Assembly (NCBI RefSeq): GCF_032229225.1
Contig: NZ_CP135076.1
Span: 1,717,001 to 1,781,000, forward strand
DNA length: 64,000 nt
Direction: 5' to 3'
DNA from: Stakelama saccharophila
GTDB taxonomy: Bacteria > Pseudomonadota > Alphaproteobacteria > Sphingomonadales > Sphingomonadaceae
The notes beneath the pieces were generated by a model. The model was not told where the DNA came from, did no database searches, and saw only the letters and a program-made list of their open reading frames with translations. This document shows, piece after piece, positions 43,526 to 53,736 of the stretch. Made by a program: the position numbers and the translations under genes. The first letter of the stretch is position 1. Each line of letters opens with the position of its first letter.

Positions 43526-44490
43526 AGCGTGTGTTCCTGCGCATAGGCCGCAGCCGCGCCGAACAGGCCGGGTTGCGGATGGGTGATCAGTTTGACGGGG
43601 ATGGATTTCATCAGGGATTGAAACCGTCCCTTCGCCACGAAGCGGTCCTCGAAACCGGAGCGGACGAGGTGATCCTTCAGCCGCAGGCCGAGCCCGCCGG
43701 CGATCACCACGCCCTTTGGACCATGGGCCAGCGCCAGATTGCCTGCGACGGTGCCGAGCGCAAGGCAGAAGCGGTCGAGTGCGGCCGACGCCAGGCTGTC
43801 CTTGCCCTCGAACGCCAGGTTCCAGATCTGCCGGTCGGTCAGACTGGCGATGGAGCGGCCCTCGATCTGCGCCATCGCTTCATAGATGGCGACGATGCCC
43901 GGTCCGGCGCAGATGCGTTCGGCCGAAACCCGGGTATAGCTGCTGCGCAGTCGGCGCAGCATCGCATCTTCCAGATTGTCGACGGGCGAGAAATCCATGT
44001 GACCGCCCTCGGTCTCGATTACGTGATAGCCGCTATTCGACCAGAAGACCTGCGCCACGCCCAGGCCCGTGCCGGGACCGCACACGGTAATCGCGCCGCG
44101 TTCCGGAAAGGGCGCATCCGGGCCGCAAATGTGCAGGAAGTGATCGTCGCCGACCTGCGCCACGGCGTGGCCGACGGCGCCGAAATCGTTGATCAGCGAA
44201 TAACGCTCCAGGCCCAGCCGCTCGTGGATCAGGGCGGGGCGGATGATCCAGGGATTGTTGGTCAGCTTGATGACATCGCCGCCGATGGGCGACGCGATCG
44301 CGATCGCGCCGGCGCTGGGCAGGGGACGGCCGAGCTGACGCTCATAGGCCTGCCACGCCAATTGCAGGCTTGCGTGTTCGGCCGTTTTCAACGTGGTCGG
44401 CTCGCTCAGCGAAAGCACCTTGCCGTTTTCCACCTCGGCAAGGGCAAAGCGGGCATGCGTTCCCCCGATATCGACCGATACGATTTCCAT
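43522..44490 (-). CDS. glk: Glucokinase
   Basis: A 322-residue Glk-type hexokinase that phosphorylates glucose with ATP. The phosphate loop is VSVDIGGTHARFALAEVENG, followed by LINDFGAVGHAVAQ, VCGPGTGLGVAQ, ETEGGHMDFSPVDNLE and GVVIAGGLGLRLKDHL. Sits between edd (61 bases away) and eda (4-base overlap), feeding glucose into the Entner-Doudoroff route. Confidence 0.95.
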   Translation of the reverse strand: MEIVSVDIGGTHARFALAEVENGKVLSLSEPTTLKTAEHASLQLAWQAYERQLGRPLPSAGAIAIASPIGGDVIKLTNNPWIIRPALIHERLGLERYSLINDFGAVGHAVAQVGDDHFLHICGPDAPFPERGAITVCGPGTGLGVAQVFWSNSGYHVIETEGGHMDFSPVDNLEDAMLRRLRSSYTRVSAERICAGPGIVAIYEAMAQIEGRSIASLTDRQIWNLAFEGKDSLASAALDRFCLALGTVAGNLALAHGPKGVVIAGGLGLRLKDHLVRSGFEDRFVAKGRFQSLMKSIPVKLITHPQPGLFGAAAAYAQEHTL

Positions 44491-44551
44491 GCTCTCTCCT
44501 CGAATTGCAGGCGGGCTCGCTTTATCGCGGCCGCCTGCTGCTGGGAACCGG

Positions 44552-46372
44552 TTACAGCTCGGCTTGCGCCAGAAGGGCGGATGCGCCCTGTTCCGCCTCG
44601 TTCGCGCCGTTGCGCATCAGGGCGAACAGCTCGCGACCCGTGCCCTCGACCGAGGCCGGCGGCGGGGCCAGTTCGCGCGCATTCCACTCCGCGTCGTCGA
44701 CCAGCACCTGCAGCGTGTTGGCGTTGGCATCGAGGCGGATGACGTCGCCATCACGCACCTTGCCGAGCGGCCCGCCGCCCAACGCTTCCGGGCTGAGGTG
44801 GATCGCGCACGGCACCTTGCCGCTGGCGCCCGACATCCGCCCGTCGGTGACCAGCGCGACGCGAAAGCCGCGATTCTGCAGCACGCCGAGCGGCGGAGTG
44901 AGCTTGTGCAGTTCGGGCATGCCGTTGGCCCTGGGCCCCTGAAAGCGAACGACGACGACGACGTCCTGATCCAGTTCGCCGGCCTTGAAGGCGGCCTGTA
45001 CCTGAGCCTGATCGGAAAAGACGCGGGCCGGCGCCTCGATGACCCAGCGATCCTCCTCCACGGCGCTGATCTTGATACAGGCACGGCCGAGATTGCCCTG
45101 CAGGATACGGAAGCCGCCCTCATGCCAGAAAGGAGCATCAAGCGTGCGCACGATGCCGTCGTCGCCGCTTTTTTCGGGCAGCGTGTTCCAGACGAGGCGG
45201 TCGTCTTCGATCGCCGGTTTCGTACCATAGCTTCCGAAGCCGCCTTCGGCGATCGTGGTAATGTCGGCATGCATGAGGCCGCCCCGCGTCATCTCGCGAA
45301 TAACGAACGGGGGGCCGCCGGCATCCTCGAACGCGTTCACGTCGGCGGAGCCGTTGGGATAGACGCGCGTGATGAGCGGCACGACCTTGGAAAGGCGGTC
45401 GAAATCCTCCCAGTCCAGAACGATGCCCGCCGACCGGGCGATCGCCGGCAGGTGGATCAGGTGGTTGGTCGACCCGCCCGTCGCGAGCAGCGCGACCGCC
45501 GCATTGACGATCGCGCGTTCGTCGACGCACTTGCCCAACGGCCGGTAATCGTCGCCGTCCCAGCTCAGTTGCGCGACCCGCTGCACTGCCGCGCGGGTCA
45601 GTTCCTGGCGCAGCTTCGTGCCCGGATTGACGAATGCCGCGCCGGGTATGTGCAGGCCCATCGCCTCCATCATCATCTGATTGGAGTTGGCAGTGCCGTA
45701 AAAGGTGCAGGTGCCCTTGCCGTGATAGGCGGCGACCTCTGCATCGAGCAGTTCCTCGCGGCTGATCTTGCCCTCGGCATATTGCTCGCGGACGCGAGCC
45801 TTTTCCTTGTTGGCGAGGCCCGAGCGCATCGGGCCGCCGGGAATCATCACCATCGGCAAATGGCCGAAGCGCAGCGCACCCATTAACAGTCCCGGCACGA
45901 TCTTGTCGCAGATACCGAGCAGGGCCGCGCCCTCGAACGTGCGGTGGCTGAGCGCCACGGCGGTCGACAGCGCGATCGTGTCGCGGCTGAACAAGGACAG
46001 CTCCATGCCCGAGTAACCCTGCGTCACGCCGTCGCACATCGCGGGCACGCCGCCCGCCACCTGCGCCGTCGCGCCAACCTCCAGCGCCCAGACCTTCATC
46101 TGTTCGGGATAGCGGTAATAGGTCGCGTGCGCCGACAGCATGTCGTTGTAGGCGGTGACGATGCCGATATTCATGCCGCGGCCGGATCGCATCTGGTCGC
46201 GCTGTTCGTCGGTGCCGGCATAGGCATGGGCCAGATTCGCGCAGCCGAGTTTCGGCCGGTCGGCTCCGGAATCGCGCTCACGCTGAATGAGGTCGAGATA
46301 GCGGCGACGCGTTTCCTTCGATGCGTCGATGACGCGGTCGGTGACGGCGGCGACTTCGGGATGCAGGGCCAT
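44552..46372 (-). CDS. edd: 6-phosphogluconate dehydratase Edd
   Basis: A 606-residue iron-sulfur dehydratase producing KDPG. The start [14 protein letters not shown] at 46372 shares one base with the pgl stop; the frame extends antisense-like further upstream without homology. Cluster-ligand segments are [20 protein letters not shown] and [18 protein letters not shown], with [16 protein letters not shown] and [14 protein letters not shown] downstream. Length is as expected for Edd rather than the shorter IlvD. Confidence 0.96.
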   Translation of the reverse strand: MALHPEVAAVTDRVIDASKETRRRYLDLIQRERDSGADRPKLGCANLAHAYAGTDEQRDQMRSGRGMNIGIVTAYNDMLSAHATYYRYPEQMKVWALEVGATAQVAGGVPAMCDGVTQGYSGMELSLFSRDTIALSTAVALSHRTFEGAALLGICDKIVPGLLMGALRFGHLPMVMIPGGPMRSGLANKEKARVREQYAEGKISREELLDAEVAAYHGKGTCTFYGTANSNQMMMEAMGLHIPGAAFVNPGTKLRQELTRAAVQRVAQLSWDGDDYRPLGKCVDERAIVNAAVALLATGGSTNHLIHLPAIARSAGIVLDWEDFDRLSKVVPLITRVYPNGSADVNAFEDAGGPPFVIREMTRGGLMHADITTIAEGGFGSYGTKPAIEDDRLVWNTLPEKSGDDGIVRTLDAPFWHEGGFRILQGNLGRACIKISAVEEDRWVIEAPARVFSDQAQVQAAFKAGELDQDVVVVVRFQGPRANGMPELHKLTPPLGVLQNRGFRVALVTDGRMSGASGKVPCAIHLSPEALGGGPLGKVRDGDVIRLDANANTLQVLVDDAEWNARELAPPPASVEGTGRELFALMRNGANEAEQGASALLAQAEL

Positions 46373-47076
46373 TATTCGCTCCAGTGAATGTCGACCGGTA
46401 GTTCGGCGCCGGCCAGAACGCGTCCGATGGGATAGGGGGAGGCGACGCCTTCCTGAACCGCGGCTTCGATCACCTCCCGCTTCTTGCGGCCCGTGACCGC
46501 CAGCAGCAGCGCGCGAGCGGAGACGATCGATGCGAGCGACAGGCTTACCCGGGGCACCGGCGCATCTTCGGGCATCGGATCGGGCTTCACGCCCAGTGCG
46601 CGGCGCTCCTTGGGACCGTGCAGCGCTTCGTCGAGATCGGGGCCGGGAAAGATCGAGGCGGTATGACCATCGGCGCCGACGCCCAGCAGGCAAAGGTCGA
46701 GCGGCCAGTGGACATCCTGCAGCCTTGCATCCGCGGCGCGGCCGGCCGCCTTGTAATCCTCGGCCTGTTCGCTGGTGATGGGCATCACGCGCGCGCCCTC
46801 GGGGATGAAGGCCTTGCCGATGCTGGTGATGTTGGACAAGGCGTCGCCCATCGGCACCAGCCGGTCGTCCGTGGGCACGATGGTCACCCGCTTCCAGTCG
46901 AGCTTGGCTTCGGCCAGCTTGTCATAGATGGGAAGCGGCGTCTTGCCGCCGGGCAGCGCGATCACCGCGCCGCCGCGAGCGTCCAGCGCGCTTTCGATGA
47001 TGAAGCGGACGTCGCCGGCGACGGCTTCGGCCATTTCGTCGGCATCGTCATATTCCCACCATTCGATCTCGGTCAT
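46372..47076 (-). CDS. pgl: 6-phosphogluconolactonase
   Basis: A 234-residue lactonase of the NagB/RpiA-like fold. Motifs: GGAVIALPGGKTPLPIYDKL, RVTIVPTDDRLVP, DLCLLGVGADGHTASIFPG, and SLASIVSARALLLAVTGRKK. Lies 98 bases after zwf and overlaps edd by 1 base. Confidence 0.94.
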   Translation of the reverse strand: MTEIEWWEYDDADEMAEAVAGDVRFIIESALDARGGAVIALPGGKTPLPIYDKLAEAKLDWKRVTIVPTDDRLVPMGDALSNITSIGKAFIPEGARVMPITSEQAEDYKAAGRAADARLQDVHWPLDLCLLGVGADGHTASIFPGPDLDEALHGPKERRALGVKPDPMPEDAPVPRVSLSLASIVSARALLLAVTGRKKREVIEAAVQEGVASPYPIGRVLAGAELPVDIHWSE

Positions 47077-47174
47077 GCGGGCTCCTGTCGGTTCATATGG
47101 GGTTGGAGGAGCAACGGTTCACCCTGTCCGGCGATCCGCGCGGCTCCTTGCAAATCTCGTTCGACCGGCGGCGG

Positions 47175-48632
47175 TCACTCCTGCCAGGTCACGCCGTCTC
47201 GTTCGGTCAGTGCGATGCTGGCGGACGGCCCCCAGCTTCCGGCCGGATACGCTTTCGGCTTCATCGCATTGGCGCGCCACCCCTTGCGGATGGCGTCGAT
47301 CCAGGACCACTGCGCCTCCACTTCGTCGCGGCGGACGAACAGCGTCGGATCGCCCTCGAGCAGATCGAGCAGCAACCGTTCATAGGCGATGCGCCGCCGC
47401 GCGCCGGCAAAGGCGGTGGTGAGCGAAAGATCGAGCGGCACTTCGCGCAGGCGTACGCCCTCGCGATCGAGCCCCGGTTCCTTCGCCATCACCAGCAAGC
47501 GGACATATTCCTCCGGCTGCAGACGAATGACAAGGGTGTTGGGCTGCAGCAGGCCGCCGCGCTGGGCGAAGATGGAATGCGGCACCGGCTTGAACTGGAT
47601 CACGATCTCGGAATGGCGTTCCGGCAGACGCTTGCCGGTGCGCAGATAGAAGGGGACGCCCTGCCAGCGCCAATTGTCGACATGCGCCTTGATCGCGACG
47701 AAGGTCTCGGTATCGGAATCCCGGCCGAGTTCCTCGTCATAGCCCTTGACGATTTCGCCGGCGACGGCGCCGCTGCCATATTGGCCGGTGACCGTAAGGT
47801 GCGGCGCCTGATCCGGCGTGATCGCGCGCAGCGAGCGCAGAACCTTCACCTTTTCGTCGCGGATCGCGGTGCCGTTCATCTGCGCCGGGGGTTCCATCGC
47901 GATCAGCGACAGAAGCTGGAGCATATGGTTCTGCACCATGTCGCGCAGCGCACCGGACGTATCGTAATAGCCGGCGCGGCCTTCCAGCCCGACGGTTTCC
48001 GAAATGGTGATCTGCACATGATCGATCGCCTGCGCGTTCCACACCGGCTCGAACAGAGCGTTTCCGAACCGCAGGGCCAGGATGTTCTGGACCGTTTCCT
48101 TGCCGAGATAGTGGTCGATCCGAAACGTGCGGTCCTCTGGAAAGGCCTCGGCGACGATATCGTTGATCTCGCAACTCGATTTCAGGTCTTCGCCCAGGGG
48201 TTTTTCAAGGCCGATCCGGACATCGGCACCCGCCAGCCCTGCGGATTGCAGCCCCTTGATGGTGGGCCCGAACAGCGACGGCGCCGTCGACAGGAAAATG
48301 GCGAGACCGCTCGATACGTCGCCGATCTTCTTCGCCAGTTCGTCGAACCCCTCCAGGGTCGAGGCATCGAGCGGTTGATAGCGCAGGCGGTGCAGGAACG
48401 TGCCGATTGTGCTTTCGTCCTTGCGATCCGCCGGCAGGAACCGTTCCAACGCGTCCTTGGCGAACGCCTGGTATCCGGAATCGTCATACTCCGTGCGCGC
48501 CGTGCCGGTGATGGTAAGATCGCGTGGCAGCAATCCATCGGCGTGCAGGCCGTACAGCGATGGCAGCAACATCCGCTGCGCAAGGTCGCCGGTCGCTCCG
48601 AACAGGAGCAGCTTGCCGAATGGCTCACCCAT
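47175..48632 (-). CDS. zwf: Glucose-6-phosphate 1-dehydrogenase
   Basis: A 485-residue dehydrogenase. The start at 48632 (MGEPFGKLLLFGATGDLAQR) follows AAAGGAACG; earlier in-frame codons are not conserved. The coenzyme site is LLLFGATGDLAQRMLLPSLY and the active-site signature RIDHYLGKETVQNI. FYLRTGKRLPER is also conserved. First gene of the Entner-Doudoroff operon, 99 bases after argC on the same strand. Confidence 0.96.
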   Translation of the reverse strand: MGEPFGKLLLFGATGDLAQRMLLPSLYGLHADGLLPRDLTITGTARTEYDDSGYQAFAKDALERFLPADRKDESTIGTFLHRLRYQPLDASTLEGFDELAKKIGDVSSGLAIFLSTAPSLFGPTIKGLQSAGLAGADVRIGLEKPLGEDLKSSCEINDIVAEAFPEDRTFRIDHYLGKETVQNILALRFGNALFEPVWNAQAIDHVQITISETVGLEGRAGYYDTSGALRDMVQNHMLQLLSLIAMEPPAQMNGTAIRDEKVKVLRSLRAITPDQAPHLTVTGQYGSGAVAGEIVKGYDEELGRDSDTETFVAIKAHVDNWRWQGVPFYLRTGKRLPERHSEIVIQFKPVPHSIFAQRGGLLQPNTLVIRLQPEEYVRLLVMAKEPGLDREGVRLREVPLDLSLTTAFAGARRRIAYERLLLDLLEGDPTLFVRRDEVEAQWSWIDAIRKGWRANAMKPKAYPAGSWGPSASIALTERDGVTWQE

Positions 48633-48731
48633 GTCGTTCCTTTCGTGGCTGGTCGCCGGTGCCCGTAGCAAGACCCGCCGGGTCTGCGAACCGCAAAGAT
48701 CGTCGTTTCGCTGCTGGCGGCGCCGGTGATG

Positions 48732-49664
48732 TTACAAGTTCAGGCCGGCGGTCTCTTCCAGCCCGGCCATGATATTCAGATTCTGGACTGCCGCGCCCGC
48801 GGCGCCCTTGCCGAGATTGTCGAGCGTCGCGATGAGGCGCGCCTGGCCGGTATCCTCGTTCCCGCAGACGCGCAGCGTCAACCGGTCGGTTCCAGCATCC
48901 TCCTCGATCGACACGGATTCGCATCCGTTCGCGGTCGCCACGCGCACGATCGCCGAATCGCGATAGGCGTCGGACAATGCCGCTTCGCAGGCGTCGAGGC
49001 CGGGCCGGCGCGGGAAATGAGATAGCGGCAGCGGCACTTCCACGATCATGCCGCGATAGGTGCGCGCGACGGCCGGCTGGAAGATGGGCGGACGGGCCAG
49101 CCGGGCGCGGCGCTGCATTTCCGGCACATGCTTGTGCGCGAGGCCGAGGCCATACGCCTTGTGGGCCGTCGGCGCATCCTCTTGCTCGAACGCGGCGATC
49201 ATCGCGCGGCCGCCGCCGGAATATCCCGACACGGCATGGACGGTGACCGGCCAGTCATGGGGCACCAGACCGGTACGGACGAGGGGCCGGACAAGCCCGA
49301 GAAAGCCGGTCGGATAGCAGCCCGGATTGCTGACCCGGGCCGCGGTCGCGATCACGTCGTGCTGGCCGGGTTCCAGTTCGGCGAAGCCGTAGGCCCAATC
49401 CTCGTCGACCCGGTGGGCGCTGGAGGCGTCGATTACGCGGGTATGTGGGTTCGTGATCATCGCCACTGCCTCGCGCGCCGCATCGTCCGGCAGGCACAGG
49501 ATGACGAAATCGGCATCGTTCAGCGCTTCACGCCGCGCATTCGCGTCCTTGCGCCGGTCCTCCGCCAGGGTGACGATCTCGAATTCCGAGCGTCCTTCCA
49601 ACCGGCCGGCAATCTCCAGGCCGGTCGTACCGGCGCCGCCATCGATGAAGATCGTTGCCGTCAT
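48732..49664 (-). CDS. argC: N-acetyl-gamma-glutamyl-phosphate reductase (short type)
   Basis: A 310-residue ArgC of the shorter class, third step of arginine synthesis. Start IFIDGGAGTTGLEIAGRLE, catalytic Cys in RVSNPGCYPTGFLGLVRP, then VSGYSGGGRAMIAAFE and LAHKHVPEMQRRARL. Overlaps the upstream NlpC/P60-like gene by 4 bases (ATGA), so it depends on that transcript. Confidence 0.94.
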   Translation of the reverse strand: MTATIFIDGGAGTTGLEIAGRLEGRSEFEIVTLAEDRRKDANARREALNDADFVILCLPDDAAREAVAMITNPHTRVIDASSAHRVDEDWAYGFAELEPGQHDVIATAARVSNPGCYPTGFLGLVRPLVRTGLVPHDWPVTVHAVSGYSGGGRAMIAAFEQEDAPTAHKAYGLGLAHKHVPEMQRRARLARPPIFQPAVARTYRGMIVEVPLPLSHFPRRPGLDACEAALSDAYRDSAIVRVATANGCESVSIEEDAGTDRLTLRVCGNEDTGQARLIATLDNLGKGAAGAAVQNLNIMAGLEETAGLNL

Positions 49665-50536
49665 GATTCGATCCGCCGTCGGATTACCGCACCGCGGATA
49701 CCGCTCGTGAATTCGGACAGCGGGACGCGAACGACTTCACCGGCCGCCATGTCGGCTGTGGCGCAGTGCTGATCGTCGGTCATTATCGCCGCTGCGCCAT
49801 CGCCGAATATCAGGTCGCCGCGCCGGACAGCCGCATCGGGATCGAGTTCGAAACCCAGCAGTTCCGATTGCAGATCGACGAAGCGCGGCGCGGCTATCCC
49901 GGCGAGTTGCAGGCCGAGAAAAATCAGGCCGCCGGCATCGACACCCGCGCCGGAGCGGCCGCCGTCAACATAGGACGCGCCGATCAGCGCTTCTGCCGTC
50001 ACGGCCCAGTCGGCGTCGGAGACATCGGCGGGCAGCAGGTCGGACGCACGGCCATGGCCCAGCGGCGTGCGGCACACATCCGTCCCTCCCTCGACGCGGA
50101 CGCGGCTTCCCATGGGCAGTTCGGCAGCCGGGGCGCCGGCAAGAACGGGGCTCGCATAAAAGCGGGCCGAACGGACGGCGACGACATGGTCGGCCTCCAC
50201 CGGGTCGGCCAGCACGGCACGCTCGATATATCCCACACATCCGTCAACGGCGGAAATGCCCCAGGCCCATTTGCCGGAAATTTCCAGTGCGTCGAAATTC
50301 TCGCCGGCCAGAATTTCGGAGATGCGCGGCGCGGTTTCGGCGGGACCGGAACGGAGCGGGTGCCGTGCGCGGATGCCGAAGCGCATCGGTGCTGCGTAAT
50401 GCGGGGCGAATACGTCACTCGCGAGACGGATATCCGCCAGATCCCGGCGGACCGCGGCAACACGCGGATCGATCCGGACAGATCGCCCGGCGAGCGCGAA
50501 CTGCCTACGCGCTGACGCGTTGTCCTTCCGATTCAC
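49661..50536 (-). CDS. NlpC/P60-family protein lacking the catalytic cysteine
   Basis: About 291 residues with two SH3-like regions (FDALEISGKWAWGISAVDGC, VGYIERAVL) and a C-terminal NlpC/P60 peptidase domain. The active-site block, normally D-C-S-G, reads GGRSGAGVDAGGLIFLGLQL: Ala201 (codon at 49934-49936) replaces the nucleophilic Cys, and Gly replaces the following Ser. The His-containing block (DDQHCATADMAAGEVVRVP) is also divergent. It is therefore probably a non-catalytic peptidoglycan-binding relative. The start is uncertain: GTG 50536 is the best in-frame candidate and overlaps the MarR gene, but its ribosome site is poor. Coupled to argC. Confidence 0.78.
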   Translation of the reverse strand: MNRKDNASARRQFALAGRSVRIDPRVAAVRRDLADIRLASDVFAPHYAAPMRFGIRARHPLRSGPAETAPRISEILAGENFDALEISGKWAWGISAVDGCVGYIERAVLADPVEADHVVAVRSARFYASPVLAGAPAAELPMGSRVRVEGGTDVCRTPLGHGRASDLLPADVSDADWAVTAEALIGASYVDGGRSGAGVDAGGLIFLGLQLAGIAAPRFVDLQSELLGFELDPDAAVRRGDLIFGDGAAAIMTDDQHCATADMAAGEVVRVPLSEFTSGIRGAVIRRRIES

Positions 50537-50873
50537 CGGCGGTGTCGCCGGCGACAAAGTGCCCGAACTCTGCAAGAAACTCTGCCCCTTCCGTCGTGCG
50601 CGCGATGAAGATGTTGCGCTTGTCGCGATCATCGCGCTGACGGCGCAGATAGCCGAGCGCTCCCAATCTGTTCAAGGCGCGTGTGACGACGGGCTTGGAT
50701 ACGTTCAATGCTTCGGCGAGACCCCGTACCGTATGCGGGCCGGGTTCCAGATACACGATCATCAGCAACGCCATCTGGCGATTGGTCAGATCGGGCTCGC
50801 CCGAACGGACATAGCCGACCAGGGTGTGCATCCAGGAGAATAGGGGCTTTTCCGCGAGCGCACTCACATTCAT
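50505..50873 (-). CDS. MarR-family transcriptional regulator
   Basis: A 122-residue winged-helix protein. The DNA-binding region is LTNRQMALLMIVYLEPGPHT and VRGLAEALNVSKPVVTRALN followed by the wing LRRQRDDRDKRNIFIARTTE. It heads the minus-strand run MarR-NlpC-argC-zwf and is divergent from secG. Target unknown; the 178-base gap to secG would be the place for autoregulation. Confidence 0.87.
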   Translation of the reverse strand: MNVSALAEKPLFSWMHTLVGYVRSGEPDLTNRQMALLMIVYLEPGPHTVRGLAEALNVSKPVVTRALNRLGALGYLRRQRDDRDKRNIFIARTTEGAEFLAEFGHFVAGDTAGESEGQRVSA

Positions 50874-51051
50874 TCAACCGTACCATTACAGGTCCGTTAA
50901 GACCGGGTTCACTGGCCTGACTAACGTATGCCGAGGCCTCAAGTTTCCCGCGAGGCGCGAAAACTTGGGTCCCGCGCGCGAGATCGGTTGATCGGGGGGC
51001 GGTGCTCGCCTATGTGGCCGCTTTCGCAACCACAGGCTGTCAGCTTTTCCG

Positions 51052-51432
51052 ATGCTCTTCACCTTCCTGCTAGTCCTTCACGCCATCATCGCCGCGCTCC
51101 TGGTGACGGTGATCCTGATGCAGCGTTCCGAAGGGGGCGGGCTGACCTCGGGGGGCAGTCCCGGGGGATTGATGTCGGCGCGCGGGGCCGCGGATTTCCT
51201 GACACGCAGCACCGCGGCGCTTGCCGGCCTGTTCGTGGCGATGAGCATTCTTCTGGCGGTATTGGCCGCCACGCGCGATTCCTCGACGATCGACACATCG
51301 CTCGCCGGCAGCGGGGCGACGCCCGCAACGCAGGCCGCGCCGCAGGAACCCGCGGATCAGGATCCGCTCGCGGGTGCGGCCAACGACGCGGCGGCCCCGG
51401 CCGACAACGACGCGGTGCCGCTGGCGCAATAG
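51052..51432 (+). CDS. secG: Preprotein translocase subunit SecG
   Basis: A 126-residue SecG with two membrane helices (residues 1-22 and about 54-72) and the conserved cytosolic loop LMQRSEGGGLTSGG plus AADFLTRSTA. A 50-residue Ala/Pro/Asp-rich tail follows. Located directly upstream of pyrG, as in many alphaproteobacteria. Confidence 0.94.
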   Translation: MLFTFLLVLHAIIAALLVTVILMQRSEGGGLTSGGSPGGLMSARGAADFLTRSTAALAGLFVAMSILLAVLAATRDSSTIDTSLAGSGATPATQAAPQEPADQDPLAGAANDAAAPADNDAVPLAQ

Positions 51433-51524
51433 CGCCGCCAACGCACGCTCTTGTACGATTTTTTCGCGGGCGGCGCATTGGGCGCTTGCCCAAGGCTCCC
51501 ACTCGACGCTAGGCGGTTTCTCCC

Positions 51525-53159
51525 ATGGCGCGGTATATCTTCATCACCGGCGGCGTGGTTTCCTCGCTCGGCAAGGGTTTGATGGCGGCAAGTCTGGCCG
51601 CCTTGTTGCAGGCGCGCGGCTATCGCGTGCGCATTCGCAAGTTCGATCCCTATCTGAACGTCGATCCCGGCACGATGTCGCCCTATCAGCATGGCGAGGT
51701 CTATGTCACCGACGACGGCGCGGAGACCGATCTGGACCTCGGCCATTATGAGCGGTTTACCGGCGTTCCCAGCAGGCAGTCGGACAATATCACGACCGGG
51801 CGCATCTATCAGACCATCATCGCGCGCGAACGGCGCGGCGATTATCTGGGCGCGACCGTGCAGGTCATTCCGCATGTTACCGACGCCATCAAGGCGTTCG
51901 CCATCGCGGATAGCGACGATGTGGATTTCGTGTTGTGCGAGATCGGCGGCACGGTGGGCGACATCGAATCGCTGCCGTTCATCGAGGCCATCCGCCAGCT
52001 TCGCAACGAACTCGGCCGGGGGCAGTCGATCAGCATTCACCTGACGCTGGTGCCCTATATCTCCGCCGCGGGCGAACTGAAGACCAAGCCGACGCAGCAT
52101 TCCGTACGCGAACTGGCGGCGCTGGGCGTCTCGCCCGACGTCCTGGTCTGCCGCTGCGAGCATCCGCTGCCGGATGGAGAACGCGCCAAGATCGGCCTGT
52201 TCTGCAACGTCCCCAAATCCGCGGTGATTCCGGCGCTGGATGCCACGAGCATCTACGCGGTGCCACTGCAATATCACGGCGAGGGGCTGGATTCGGAAGT
52301 GTTGCGTGCTTTCGGCGACGATCCGGGAAGCTCGCCCGACCTGTCGCGCTGGACGGAGATTCTCGATCGCCTGACCCATCTGGAAGGGGAGGTGACGGTC
52401 GGCGTCGTCGGCAAGTATGTCGGGCTGCAGGATGCGTACAAATCACTGAACGAGGCGCTGATCCATGGCGGCATCGCCAACCGCGTGAAGGTCAATATCC
52501 GCTGGATCGACGCCGAACTCTTCGAAGGTGACGAGGGCGAAGTGGCGGCGGCGCTGGAGCCTTGCCATGCGATCCTGGTGCCAGGCGCATTCGGCGAGCG
52601 CGGGGCGGAAGGCAAGATCGCGAGCGTGCGCTTCGCCCGCGAACGCCGCGTTCCCTATTTCGGGATCTGTTTCGGCATGCAGATGGCCTGCATAGAGGGC
52701 GCGCGCAATATCTCCGGTATTGCCGGCGCCTCTTCCACCGAATTCGGCGAAACGAGCGACCCCGTTGTCGGCCTGATCACCGAATGGATGAGTGAATCTG
52801 GCATCGAAAAGCGGGAAGAAGGCGGCGATCTCGGCGGCACCATGCGTCTGGGCGCCTATCCCGCGACCCTCGACGCCGACAGCGTTGTCGCTTCGATCTA
52901 TGGCGGCACCGATATTTCGGAGCGGCACCGTCACCGCTACGAAGTGAACACGCATTATCGTGACGCGCTGGAAAAAGGCGGCCTCATCTTTTCGGGAATG
53001 TCGCCGGACGGAATGCTGCCGGAAATCGTCGAACGTCCCGATCATCCCTGGTTCGTCGGCGTGCAGTTCCATCCCGAACTCAAGTCGAAGCCGTTCGACC
53101 CGCACCCGCTGTTCGCGAGCTTCATCGCCGCAGCGGTCCGGCAGAGCCGCCTCGTCTGA
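51525..53159 (+). CDS. pyrG: CTP synthase
   Basis: A 544-residue CTP synthase that aminates UTP using glutamine. N-terminal synthase motif [20 protein letters not shown], then [20 protein letters not shown] and [20 protein letters not shown]. The C-terminal class I amidotransferase has its Cys in [17 protein letters not shown] and the His-Glu pair near [14 protein letters not shown]. Ends 23 bases before a long hairpin. Confidence 0.97.
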   Translation: MARYIFITGGVVSSLGKGLMAASLAALLQARGYRVRIRKFDPYLNVDPGTMSPYQHGEVYVTDDGAETDLDLGHYERFTGVPSRQSDNITTGRIYQTIIARERRGDYLGATVQVIPHVTDAIKAFAIADSDDVDFVLCEIGGTVGDIESLPFIEAIRQLRNELGRGQSISIHLTLVPYISAAGELKTKPTQHSVRELAALGVSPDVLVCRCEHPLPDGERAKIGLFCNVPKSAVIPALDATSIYAVPLQYHGEGLDSEVLRAFGDDPGSSPDLSRWTEILDRLTHLEGEVTVGVVGKYVGLQDAYKSLNEALIHGGIANRVKVNIRWIDAELFEGDEGEVAAALEPCHAILVPGAFGERGAEGKIASVRFARERRVPYFGICFGMQMACIEGARNISGIAGASSTEFGETSDPVVGLITEWMSESGIEKREEGGDLGGTMRLGAYPATLDADSVVASIYGGTDISERHRHRYEVNTHYRDALEKGGLIFSGMSPDGMLPEIVERPDHPWFVGVQFHPELKSKPFDPHPLFASFIAAAVRQSRLV

Positions 53160-53181
53160 ATATCGCGCGGGAATAGGAATG

Positions 53182-53209
53182 GGGCGCCCGGACCGATGTC
53201 CGGGCGCCC
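53182..53209 (+). terminator. Hairpin between pyrG and hsp20
   Basis: A perfect 12-pair stem (53182-53193 with 53198-53209) with a CGAT loop lies between the convergent pyrG and hsp20 genes. The T-run is weak (TCTC), but position and strength suit a terminator. Confidence 0.65.
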
Positions 53210-53265
53210 TCTCGATGCAGCGTCAAAGGGAGCAAGACGCCGCTAACACATGATCATTTGATCGT

Positions 53266-53736
53266 TCAGGCCGCTTCGGACACGGCATTCCGATCATCAG
53301 GAAGTGATGCGCCGCTACGGACTTCGATCTTTTTCGGCTTCATCGCCTCGGGTACTTCCCGAACGAGATCGATCGTCAGCAATCCGGCGTCGAGATTGGC
53401 GCCGTCGACGCGGACGAAATCCGCAAGCTCGAACCGGCGTTCGAAGCTGCGATTGGCGATGCCGATATGGAGATATTCGCCGTCGCCCTGGCGCTCACTC
53501 TCTTCCTTGCGCCCGCTTACGAGGAGCACATTCTGCTGAGCCGTGATGTCGATCTCGTCCGCCTTGAACCCCGCCACGGCAAGCGTGATGCGGTATCGGT
53601 CCTCGGCAAGGCGTTCGAGATTGAACGGCGGGTAATTGTCTCCCGCACTCTCTCGGGCGCGGCTTTCCAGCATGTCGAACAGCCGATCGAATCCGATCGC
53701 GGAGCGACGATAGGGGGTTAGGTCGATCTGACGCAT
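53266..53736 (-). CDS. Small heat-shock protein (Hsp20/IbpA class)
   Basis: A 156-residue alpha-crystallin-domain chaperone. Start MRQIDLTPYRRSAIGFDRLF at 53736, with TTGGAGGAT upstream. The alpha-crystallin domain spans about residues 38-135, with YRITLAVAGFKADEIDI, LLVSGRKEESE, YLHIGIANRSFERRFELADF and the terminal beta strand ANLDAGLLTIDLVREVPEA. Holds unfolding proteins for refolding by DnaK/ClpB. An RpoH-type promoter and a ROSE-like thermometer precede it, so expression should respond to heat at two levels. Confidence 0.94.
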   Translation of the reverse strand: MRQIDLTPYRRSAIGFDRLFDMLESRARESAGDNYPPFNLERLAEDRYRITLAVAGFKADEIDITAQQNVLLVSGRKEESERQGDGEYLHIGIANRSFERRFELADFVRVDGANLDAGLLTIDLVREVPEAMKPKKIEVRSGASLPDDRNAVSEAA

